Below are positions 9,976-16,779 of a DNA stretch of 64,000 nt, in pieces (position 1 is the stretch's first letter; each line of letters begins with the position of its first letter). Position numbers and translations under genes: made by a program. The DNA lies in assembly GCF_009828015.1 (NCBI RefSeq), contig NZ_WTYG01000003.1:124001-188000 (forward strand), in the 5' to 3' direction. The notes beneath the pieces are model-generated. The model did no database searches, was not told the DNA's origin, and saw nothing but the letters and a program-made list of their open reading frames with translations. The DNA is from Qipengyuania citrea. GTDB lineage: Bacteria; Pseudomonadota; Alphaproteobacteria; Sphingomonadales; Sphingomonadaceae.

Positions 9976-10551
9976 CTAGGGCGATATCCACTGGCCATCG
10001 CCGGCAGTCAGCACTGCACGCCGGTGCCCGGTATGCGCCAGGCTGAACCAGTCCGCCTGATCCACCTGAACCAGCAGCACGGCGAAGTTTTCGCGCGCGA
10101 CCTGCACTTCGTCGTCGGTCGGCTCGACGCCTTCGAAGCGCTCCGGCAATCCCGAAGTGGGATGATCCGCCGCCACGCCCGGTCCCTCCCCAAGATAGCA
10201 TCTCCGCGCGAAATTGTTGCTCTGCGACCAGGCTGCATCGGCAACCAGCCCGGTCCGTTCGATGCGGCCGGTGCCGCGAAGCCGCAACTGGATCTTCGCC
10301 TGCCTGTCATAGGCGAGAACCCCGATGCGAGGATCGGCTTCGATGACCGCAACCTTGGGCGACCGGACATCGGTATGGAACCGCAGCAACCAGCTGTCCG
10401 CATCGAATGCGCGCAGTACCATCACCCGCGCATCGGCATCGGCCGTCGCCACGACGGGGCTGTGCATCGCCGATCTGCGGTCGTTGGCCGCGGCCGAAAG
10501 ACGTGCGGCGATATCGGTGCGGACTTCATCGAGCGTGTCGTACATGTCCAT
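9976..10551 (-). CDS. Pyridoxamine 5'-phosphate oxidase-family flavin-binding protein
   Basis: 191 aa. The split-barrel fold is suggested by RVMVLRAFD, LRFHTDVRSPKVAVIEADPR and KIQLRLRGTGRIE, with a later SNNFARRCYLGEGPG segment. Such proteins bind FMN, heme or F420. It lacks enough of the PdxH substrate motifs to be called the B6 biosynthetic enzyme. Start ATG 10551 (MDMYDTLDEV) is preferred over the in-frame 10581. It faces the RcnB-like gene across a perfect inverted repeat. Confidence 0.78.
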   Translation of the reverse strand: MDMYDTLDEVRTDIAARLSAAANDRRSAMHSPVVATADADARVMVLRAFDADSWLLRFHTDVRSPKVAVIEADPRIGVLAYDRQAKIQLRLRGTGRIERTGLVADAAWSQSNNFARRCYLGEGPGVAADHPTSGLPERFEGVEPTDDEVQVARENFAVLLVQVDQADWFSLAHTGHRRAVLTAGDGQWISP

Positions 10552-10591
10552 GGCAATGCCGGTATCGAACGATCGTGCCAAGTGTCAGTGC

Positions 10592-10619
10592 GTTCATGTT
10601 TTGCCAACTAAACATGAAC
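10592..10619. promoter_or_regulatory. Perfect 10-base inverted repeat, putative operator
   Basis: GTTCATGTTT (10592-10601), an 8-base spacer, then AAACATGAAC (10610-10619). It is AT-rich against a GC-rich background and sits between the divergent starts at 10551 and 10731, 41 bases from the former. This is typical of a dimeric repressor site. No terminator function is likely in this position. Confidence 0.6.
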
Positions 10620-10730
10620 AACAACCTGACCAACCGGTTCAGTTTCGCGTCAGGCCGTTGTGATACAAAGTGCGACATCGGTGCCGCAGGTGGTGGAGCG
10701 GCTTCAAACGCAAGCATGAGGACAAGCTCC

Positions 10731-11681
10731 ATGAACCTGACCAAGCTGATGAAAGGCACGGCCCTGAGCGCGCTTGCCGCGGCGATGGCCATCACTGCCC
10801 TGCCCGCCCCGGCGGAAGCACAATCGCGCGAACGCGGCGAACGGGCCCAACGCGACCGCGGCGATCGGAGTGAAGCGCGTCAACAGCGTGCCGCACGCGA
10901 GCGCATGCGCCAAATGGATGCCCGCGAATTCCGCAACGTGCGCAGCGAACGGCGATCGGTTCAAGTCGATCGCGGCGACAACCGCGCCGACATCCGGCGT
11001 GCACGAACGGAAAGCCGGCGCGGGGAAGCGCAACGCGCAGAACGCGCCGCAGCCCAGCGCCGCCAGGCAGAGCGACAGGAACGCAGCCAGCAGCGCCAGC
11101 GTGTGCAGCGCGACGCCGCACGTGATGCCCAGCGTGCGCAGCAACGGCGCGAGGCACGCCGCGATGTCAGTGCGCGTCAGAACGCCTATCGCAGCGAACG
11201 GCGCCGCGACGCGCGCGAGGATCGTCAGCTCAGGCAGGAGCGTTACCGCGCCGAACGCCGCCGGGATGCACGCCAGGAACGCCGGTACAGGCAGGATGTG
11301 CAGCGCAGCGCGCGTCAGGATGCCCGCCGCGCACGCTATTACGACGGCCGCCGCTGGCACAGCTACAATCGCTGGGACCAGCGCCGGTGGCGCAACAACC
11401 ACCGCTACGACTGGCAGCGGTACCGTCTGGGCAACCGCAGCATCTTCCGGCTCGGCCGCTATTACGCGCCTTATCGCGACTACCGCTATCGCCGGCTGAG
11501 CATCGGGGCACGCATCGGTAACCTGTTCTTCGGCAGCCGTTACTGGATCAACGATCCCGGTCGCTACCGCCTGCCCGCCGTCTACGGACCCTATCGCTGG
11601 GTGCGCTACTACGACGACGTGTTGCTGGTCGATATCTACAGCGGCGAGGTCGTCGACGTCATCCACGACTTCTTCTGGTAA
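10731..11681 (+). CDS. Secreted Arg-rich RcnB family protein
   Basis: 316 aa. ATG 10731 follows GAGGA at eight bases and starts a Sec signal peptide (MNLTKLMKGTALSALAAAMA, cleavage after AEA). Residues about 30-210 are an extreme Arg/Gln/Ala-rich, charged segment. The last 70 residues form the RcnB-type domain (IGARIGNLFFGSRYWINDP...YRWVRYYDDVLLVD). E. coli RcnB is a periplasmic protein needed for Ni/Co homeostasis; the role here is only inferred. A strong terminator follows. The long basic low-complexity region far exceeds that of E. coli RcnB (about 110 aa). Confidence 0.85.
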   Translation: MNLTKLMKGTALSALAAAMAITALPAPAEAQSRERGERAQRDRGDRSEARQQRAARERMRQMDAREFRNVRSERRSVQVDRGDNRADIRRARTESRRGEAQRAERAAAQRRQAERQERSQQRQRVQRDAARDAQRAQQRREARRDVSARQNAYRSERRRDAREDRQLRQERYRAERRRDARQERRYRQDVQRSARQDARRARYYDGRRWHSYNRWDQRRWRNNHRYDWQRYRLGNRSIFRLGRYYAPYRDYRYRRLSIGARIGNLFFGSRYWINDPGRYRLPAVYGPYRWVRYYDDVLLVDIYSGEVVDVIHDFFW

Positions 11682-11726
11682 GCCATACCGCCAGCCAGCT
11701 TTCGAGAGTGGGCTGGACGGTGACAG

Positions 11727-11758
11727 AGCCCCCGCCAAGCGATTGGCGGGGGCTTTTT
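11727..11758 (+). terminator. Rho-independent terminator after RcnB-like gene
   Basis: Twelve paired bases AGCCCCCGCCAA/TTGGCGGGGGCT around a GCGA tetraloop, followed by TTTT. Located 45 bases after the stop at 11681. Confidence 0.9.
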
Positions 11759-11789
11759 CGTCCCTAGCCCAGGACAGAAAGCCGGTTTG

Positions 11790-12338
11790 TCAGGCCCGGC
11801 CGAAGGGCAGCATGCGGAAGATACCCCCGCTACGGTCGACAAAAGTGTGCTTGAGCGCGCCGAGGACATGCAGGACGATCAGCGCCAGAAAGACCGTCCC
11901 GCCCAGCGCATGGGCATCGAAGATGCGGCCCGCCAGGTCACCGTTCTCGCGCACCGGCAGCGGCGGAATGGTGAACAGGCCGAACATCTCGATATCGCGG
12001 CCGCTGAGCGAATTTGCCAGCCAGCCGCCCAGCGGCAAGCCGATCAGCAGGACGTAGAAAACGACATGGACCGTGCGCGCCAGTGCGGCTTCCCAGCCGC
12101 TGATCGTGGCTGGAAGCGGCGGTACCGGATGCGTAAACCGCCACAACAAGCGACCCAGGGTCAATACGAGGATCATGATCCCGACGGCCTTGTGATAACC
12201 GAACATCTCGATCTTCGCCGGCATGTCCAGCGCTTCGGCGCGTTCGGCGATCTGCCAGTTCGCGATCACGAGGACCGCGATAACCCAATGAAACACCATG
12301 GCCCCGGTCGAATAGCGGCGCGCATTCGTATCGCTCAT
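11790..12338 (-). CDS. Cytochrome b561 family protein
   Basis: 182 aa and four membrane helices, each pair carrying histidines expected to bind two b-type hemes: FHWVIAVLVIANW, FGYHKAVGIMILVLTLGRL, TVHVVFYVLLIGLP and HALGGTVFLALIVLHVLGALKH. It is an inner-membrane electron carrier of the bacterial b561 (YodB/CybB) type. Two adjacent ATGs (12341, 12338) follow GGAGCAGGA; I use the second. It is divergent from the dioxygenase gene. Confidence 0.92.
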   Translation of the reverse strand: MSDTNARRYSTGAMVFHWVIAVLVIANWQIAERAEALDMPAKIEMFGYHKAVGIMILVLTLGRLLWRFTHPVPPLPATISGWEAALARTVHVVFYVLLIGLPLGGWLANSLSGRDIEMFGLFTIPPLPVRENGDLAGRIFDAHALGGTVFLALIVLHVLGALKHTFVDRSGGIFRMLPFGRA

Positions 12339-12438
12339 CATTCCTGCTCCTGCTTTGACCCGGCCCGATCCTAGCGTGCACATGCCGTGCGACAAGCGCC
12401 TTACTTGAAGCCTCCGGCACGGTTGCTAACAGGAGCGC

Positions 12439-13107
12439 ATGAGCAAGACTGCGAGTGTTCCCGATCAGGATGCCCTCAAGCGCGTCGGTGCGCGGGTGCG
12501 CCAGCGCCTCGAGAGCGATCCGCAAGCCTACAAGGTGCCCACCGACGCGGCCGAGATCTACGCCATCGGCGATTTCCTGTCCGGCGAGGAATGCCGCCGG
12601 CTGACGCATATGATCGATGCTGTCGCCCGGCCGAGCGAGCTGCACGAAACCGCCTATGTCGCCAAGTTCCGCACATCCTATTCGGGCAATTTCGACCCTC
12701 ACGATCCCTTCATCAAAGCGATTTCGCGCCGCATCGACGATGTGCTTGGTCTGCCGGCCAATGTCGGCGAGAACATCCAGGGCCAGCGCTATCTGCCCGG
12801 GCAGGAATTCAAGCCGCACAACGACTGGTTCTATACCGACCAGGAATACTGGAAACTCGAACGCAAGCGCGGCGGGCAGCGCTGCTGGACCGCGATGGCC
12901 TTTCTCAACGAAGTCGAAGAAGGCGGGCACACACATTTCGTCGAGATCGGCGCCTCGATCGAGCCCAAACCCGGCGTGCTGCTGGTGTGGAACAATGCCA
13001 CCGTTGAAGGGGTGCCCAACGAATACACGCTGCATGCGGGCACACCCGTGATCAGGGGGCAGAAATACGTGCTGACCAAGTGGTACCGCACGCGCAAGCA
13101 CAGCTGA
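12439..13107 (+). CDS. 2-oxoglutarate/Fe(II) dioxygenase, prolyl 4-hydroxylase type
   Basis: 222 aa. The double-stranded beta-helix iron site is visible: HND in FKPHNDWFYTD (about residues 133-135), distal His in TLHAGTPVIRG and the 2-oxoglutarate-binding Lys in KYVLTKWYR. RGGQRCWTAMAFLNEVEEGG is typical of the P4Hc family. It should hydroxylate a protein or peptide prolyl, or a small-molecule substrate, in the cytosol. Monocistronic, with its stop inside a short palindrome shared with the convergent kinase gene. Substrate unknown. Confidence 0.9.
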   Translation: MSKTASVPDQDALKRVGARVRQRLESDPQAYKVPTDAAEIYAIGDFLSGEECRRLTHMIDAVARPSELHETAYVAKFRTSYSGNFDPHDPFIKAISRRIDDVLGLPANVGENIQGQRYLPGQEFKPHNDWFYTDQEYWKLERKRGGQRCWTAMAFLNEVEEGGHTHFVEIGASIEPKPGVLLVWNNATVEGVPNEYTLHAGTPVIRGQKYVLTKWYRTRKHS

Positions 13108-13112
13108 CCCGG

Positions 13113-14234
13113 TCAGTTCGCCTTGCGCGAACGCGTAGGCACGCGGATAACTGCCTTCAGCCCTTCGGGCTCGAAACGCACGTCCACGCTGCCGCCGAGA
13201 CCGCGAATGACCCCGTCGATCAGCCGCGTACCCGAACCGGTGCCCTTGATCTCGGGCTCATGCGCCAATGTGCCGGCACCTTTTTCGCGGCGTTCGATCC
13301 ACTCGACCACCAGCATGTCGCGGCTGACCTGCCATTCGATATGGACCTTGCCGTCCTCATGCGAAAGCGAACCGTATTTAAGCGCATTGGTCGCCAGTTC
13401 GTGCATGGTCAGCCCGATCGGGGTGACATGCTGACGAGGTAACCGGGTCGGTTCACCGCCGAGTTCGATCCGGTCGGCATAGGCGTTGCGGTATGGCCGC
13501 ATCACGGATTCGACCAGGGTAAGCAGATCGGTCTGATCGTGCTCGAGCGCCTCGCTCGACAGCGAGGCGCGGTGCGCCCCGGCCAATGCCTCGATCCGCC
13601 GCTCGACTTTCCCGGCGAGCTCGGCGACATCGCTCGAACCGCGCGCGGACAGGCGGACGATCGCGGTCAGCACGGCGAACAGATTGTCGGTGCGATGCCG
13701 CAGTTCCTTGGCCACCCGCTCGCCTTCGACGATCGTCTCGCGCGCGGCGAGCAGCTCGGTGATGTCCCATTGCGACCCGAAGAAATAGGCGAGTTCGCCC
13801 TGTTCGTCGTAGATCGGCCCGACATGCACCGCGTTCCAGAAGGCCGTGCCATCCTTGCGGTAATTGAGGACGTCGACGACGGTATATTCCGCCGTGCGCA
13901 TCGCGTCGCCCAGCCGCTTCGTCGCCGACTGCCTGGTCGCGGGGCCCTGCAGGAAGCGGCAGTTGCGGCCGATGACCTCGTCGCGGGCATAGCCGGTCAG
14001 GTCGAGAAAGGCCTGATTGCAATACACGATCGGGCAATCGTCTTGGTACGGATCGGCAATGCACAGCGCCATCCGCGTCTGTTCGGTGGTCTGGAGGAAT
14101 AGCTGCGACGAGCCGATCTTGAGATCGGCAAGCTGGCCGACGATCTGCGCGTTATGCGCAGCCTCGTCGATGGTATCATCCAGGGGGCCGGCGCCCTTAT
14201 TTTCGGTGTCCTCTGAGTCCATGGCCCGCCCCAT
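13113..14234 (-). CDS. LOV-domain blue-light sensor histidine kinase (HWE family)
   Basis: 373 aa, soluble. Residues about 40-165 are a LOV/PAS domain with GRNCRFLQGP; Cys92 is the flavin-adduct cysteine. The kinase part has H-box KELRHRTDNLFAVLTAIVRL (His180), N-box HELATNALKYGS (Asn284), the HWE-type EWIE, and G-box GTGSGTRLIDGVIRG. Blue light should form a Cys-FMN adduct and change autophosphorylation, as shown for LOV-HWE kinases of Erythrobacter litoralis. Start ATG 14234 follows AGGGGA. No response regulator lies beside it, so its partner is elsewhere. Confidence 0.93.
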   Translation of the reverse strand: MGRAMDSEDTENKGAGPLDDTIDEAAHNAQIVGQLADLKIGSSQLFLQTTEQTRMALCIADPYQDDCPIVYCNQAFLDLTGYARDEVIGRNCRFLQGPATRQSATKRLGDAMRTAEYTVVDVLNYRKDGTAFWNAVHVGPIYDEQGELAYFFGSQWDITELLAARETIVEGERVAKELRHRTDNLFAVLTAIVRLSARGSSDVAELAGKVERRIEALAGAHRASLSSEALEHDQTDLLTLVESVMRPYRNAYADRIELGGEPTRLPRQHVTPIGLTMHELATNALKYGSLSHEDGKVHIEWQVSRDMLVVEWIERREKGAGTLAHEPEIKGTGSGTRLIDGVIRGLGGSVDVRFEPEGLKAVIRVPTRSRKAN

Positions 14235-14360
14235 GGTGTGTCCCCTGTCGTATGAAACGCCTGTTGTCGCACAAAGACTGTCGCCAACCGCGCACGATGG
14301 CAAGTCCGAAGAGGGACGTAGACGAAGCGGACGCCCGGCGGCCTTGCCGCCCGCTCGCTT

Positions 14361-15989
14361 CTATTGACGCGCGAGCGCCTCGGCGATCAGCTGCCGGGTG
14401 TTGGCGACGCCGTAAAGCGCGATGAAGCTGCCCATGCGCGGGCCCTGGTCGCTGCCGAGCAGCGTCTGGTAGAGCGCCTTGAACCAGTCGCGCAGCGAGG
14501 CGAAACCGTATTCCTCGCGCTTGCCGATCTCGTAAACCTGCGTCTGCAGGTCTTCCGCACTGGTGTCCTCGGCGGCTTGCGCCAGATAGCTGTCGAGCGC
14601 TCGCAGCGCCTTGGCCTCGTTCGTGCTGGGGGCACGCTTGTCCAGCGTGGGGACGATGTAGTCCCGCGTATAAGTCACCGCCGTGGCGATGAGCACTTCG
14701 AGCTCGGGCGTGATCCGGCCATCGCCGATATAGCTGGCGAGGTAATCGCGCAGCGCATCTTCGCTTGCCTCGGCGCCCAGCACGCTGGCGAGGTTGAGCA
14801 GCAAGCCGTAAGTCACCGGCAGGCTGTCGCCCGCGCCCGGAGCTTCCGCCGCTTCGAAACCGCCATTGGCCCGCGCCAGGTGCCACACCGGATTGCCGAG
14901 CTGCTTGTCGAGCTCCTGCTCGGCCAGCCGCTCGCGGAACTGCCAGTAATCGTCCACCGCGCGCGGGATCACGCCGACGTGCAGCTGCTTGGCGCTTTTG
15001 GGATTGGGGAAGATGTAGAAGCCGAGGCTCTCTTCCGAACCATAGGTCAGCCATTCGTCGATGGTCAGCCCGTTGCCCTTGGACTTGGAGATCTTCTCGC
15101 CGTTCTCGTCGAGGAACAGCTCGTAGATCAATCCCTCGGGCTTGCGCCCGCCCAGCACCTGCACGATCTTGCCCGACTGCACGCCGCTGTCAGTCAGATC
15201 CTTGCCGTACATCTCGTAATCGACGCCCAGCGCATACCAGCGCATTGCCCAGTCGACCTTCCACTGCAGCTTGCTCATGCCGCTCAGCGCGCTCTGCTCG
15301 ACGACGGTCCCGTCCTCGTCGGTGAAGCGGATCGTGCCCGCCTCGGCATCGACCACCTCGACCGGCACCTGCAGCACGCGTCCGGTCTGCGGGCTGACCG
15401 GCAGCACCGGCGAATAGGTCTGGCGGCGTTCCTCGCGCAGCGTCGGCAACATGATGTCGAGAATTTGCTGGTTGGTGCGCAATACCTGGCGCAGCGCCTC
15501 GTCGAAGGCACCCGAATTGTAGCGATCGCTGGCCGAGACGAACTCGTACTGGAAACCGAAGCGGTCGAGGAATTCGCGGAGCATCGCGTTGTTGTGCGCG
15601 GCGAAGCTGGCGTGCTCGCTGTCGAAGGGATTGGGCACCCGGCTCAACGGCAGGTGCAGATTGTCCTGCAGCAGCTGCTGGTTGGGCACGTTGTCGGGCA
15701 CCTTGCGCAGCCCGTCCATATCGTCGGAGAACGCGACCAGCCGCGTCTTGCCGTCTTCGGGCTTGGCGCCGATCAGCGCTTCGAAGGCGCGGCGCACCAG
15801 CGTGGTGCGCAGAACTTCCTGGAACGTGCCGATATGCGGCAGCCCGCTGGGGCCGTAACCGGTTTCGAACAGGACCGGCGAGCCGTCGGGCTTGGCGCCG
15901 TCGGGATAGCGTTTGAGCAGGCGCTGCGCCTCCTGGAACGGCCAGGCCTTGGACACGCGTGCGGCGGCGATCAGATCGTTCATGCTCAT
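14361..15989 (-). CDS. lysS: Lysyl-tRNA synthetase, class I
   Basis: 542 aa. This is the class I enzyme, not the class II LysS of E. coli: nucleotide-binding signatures are HIGTF (in GYGPSGLPHIGTFQEV) and KISKSKGN, followed by a helical anticodon-binding C-terminus. It charges tRNA-Lys in the cytosol. Alphaproteobacteria commonly use this archaeal-type form. Start ATG 15989 (MSMNDLIAAARV) has GAGAGG nine bases upstream; the frame is open to 16166, but that part looks non-coding. The LOV kinase lies downstream on the same strand after 126 bases. Confidence 0.95.
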   Translation of the reverse strand: MSMNDLIAAARVSKAWPFQEAQRLLKRYPDGAKPDGSPVLFETGYGPSGLPHIGTFQEVLRTTLVRRAFEALIGAKPEDGKTRLVAFSDDMDGLRKVPDNVPNQQLLQDNLHLPLSRVPNPFDSEHASFAAHNNAMLREFLDRFGFQYEFVSASDRYNSGAFDEALRQVLRTNQQILDIMLPTLREERRQTYSPVLPVSPQTGRVLQVPVEVVDAEAGTIRFTDEDGTVVEQSALSGMSKLQWKVDWAMRWYALGVDYEMYGKDLTDSGVQSGKIVQVLGGRKPEGLIYELFLDENGEKISKSKGNGLTIDEWLTYGSEESLGFYIFPNPKSAKQLHVGVIPRAVDDYWQFRERLAEQELDKQLGNPVWHLARANGGFEAAEAPGAGDSLPVTYGLLLNLASVLGAEASEDALRDYLASYIGDGRITPELEVLIATAVTYTRDYIVPTLDKRAPSTNEAKALRALDSYLAQAAEDTSAEDLQTQVYEIGKREEYGFASLRDWFKALYQTLLGSDQGPRMGSFIALYGVANTRQLIAEALARQ

Positions 15990-16216
15990 GCGCCCGCCTC
16001 TCGCCAAATTGCCGCAACGACGCAAGCCGCAAATTGCGCGGCGGGAATGGTCCATATTCGTTCGATGTTTTGCGCATGGCGGGCCGCGAGCGCCCCGTTT
16101 GCAAGCCGATGCTGCCCCATGGTGGAGCGAGTTCCAGTCGAAAACGATGCCAGGAAAGCGGACCATTGCCCCGCGGCCACAAGGCGCCGCAGGTCACTCA
16201 GACATCGGAGTTGAAA

Positions 16217-16576
16217 ATGGCAGACTATCCTGGTTTCGACGAAGAAAAGGTCCAGCATGCGCTCGACGCGGCCCAACGGCACAATGACGCTGTCGGACTG
16301 CAGAACTCGGACGGCGGGCCCAACATCCTGGCCGGCGGAGAATTCGCGGTACAGGCGCAGTGCATCAGCGTCACGGTGAAGAACAACAAGGTCTGCCTCA
16401 ACCTGCCGTTGGGCATCGGTTCGGTCTGCCTGCCGATCCCCGTTTCGATCCCCGACGGCACGGCCGCCGAAGCCTGTCTCAGCATCTGCACCACCTGGGG
16501 CATACCCACCGGGGTCAAGGTGACGGTCTCGGTTGCCGGGCACACCATCGTGACGAAATCCTTCGGCAAATGCTGA
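16217..16576 (+). CDS. Uncharacterised six-cysteine small protein
   Basis: 119 aa, not recognised. ATG 16217 has GGAG six bases upstream. The first 35 residues are polar and helical (FDEEKVQHALDAAQRHNDA), followed by glycine-containing NSDGGPNILAGG, then a valine-, isoleucine- and cysteine-rich strand-like region with six Cys in QC, VC, VC, AC, IC and a terminal GKC. No Sec signal is seen. The pattern could be a disulfide or metal-bound small domain, or an exported peptide with a GG leader; none of this is shown. It stands alone between lysS and the helicase gene. Confidence 0.65.
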   Translation: MADYPGFDEEKVQHALDAAQRHNDAVGLQNSDGGPNILAGGEFAVQAQCISVTVKNNKVCLNLPLGIGSVCLPIPVSIPDGTAAEACLSICTTWGIPTGVKVTVSVAGHTIVTKSFGKC

Positions 16577-16640
16577 TCACCTGACCGCAGCACCGGGCAG
16601 CCGGTGCCGGCGTCCGGAATTCCCTCTCTGGCCGGACGGG

Positions 16641-16669
16641 TAGGGGCGCTTTCCCCGCGAGCGCCCCTA
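16641..16669 (+). terminator. Hairpin after six-cysteine protein gene
   Basis: TAGGGGCGCT (16641-16650) pairs perfectly with AGCGCCCCTA (16660-16669) around a 9-base loop, 65 bases after the stop. No T-run follows, so its role as terminator is uncertain. Confidence 0.4.
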
Positions 16670-16779
16670 TTGCCGCAGCCCCCTCCCCGATCGATCGGCG
16701 CGGCCCGCAAGCCAGCCCTCTCGGCATGACGGCTGCGCGCTCTGTTTACTTTTCGTTCCTGTCCCATCATGGTCGCGCG

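Noticed and set aside
13104-13116. Palindrome CTGACC-C-GGTCAG at convergent stops
   Set aside because: Too short and without a T-run for a terminator; convergent TGA stops create such symmetry easily.
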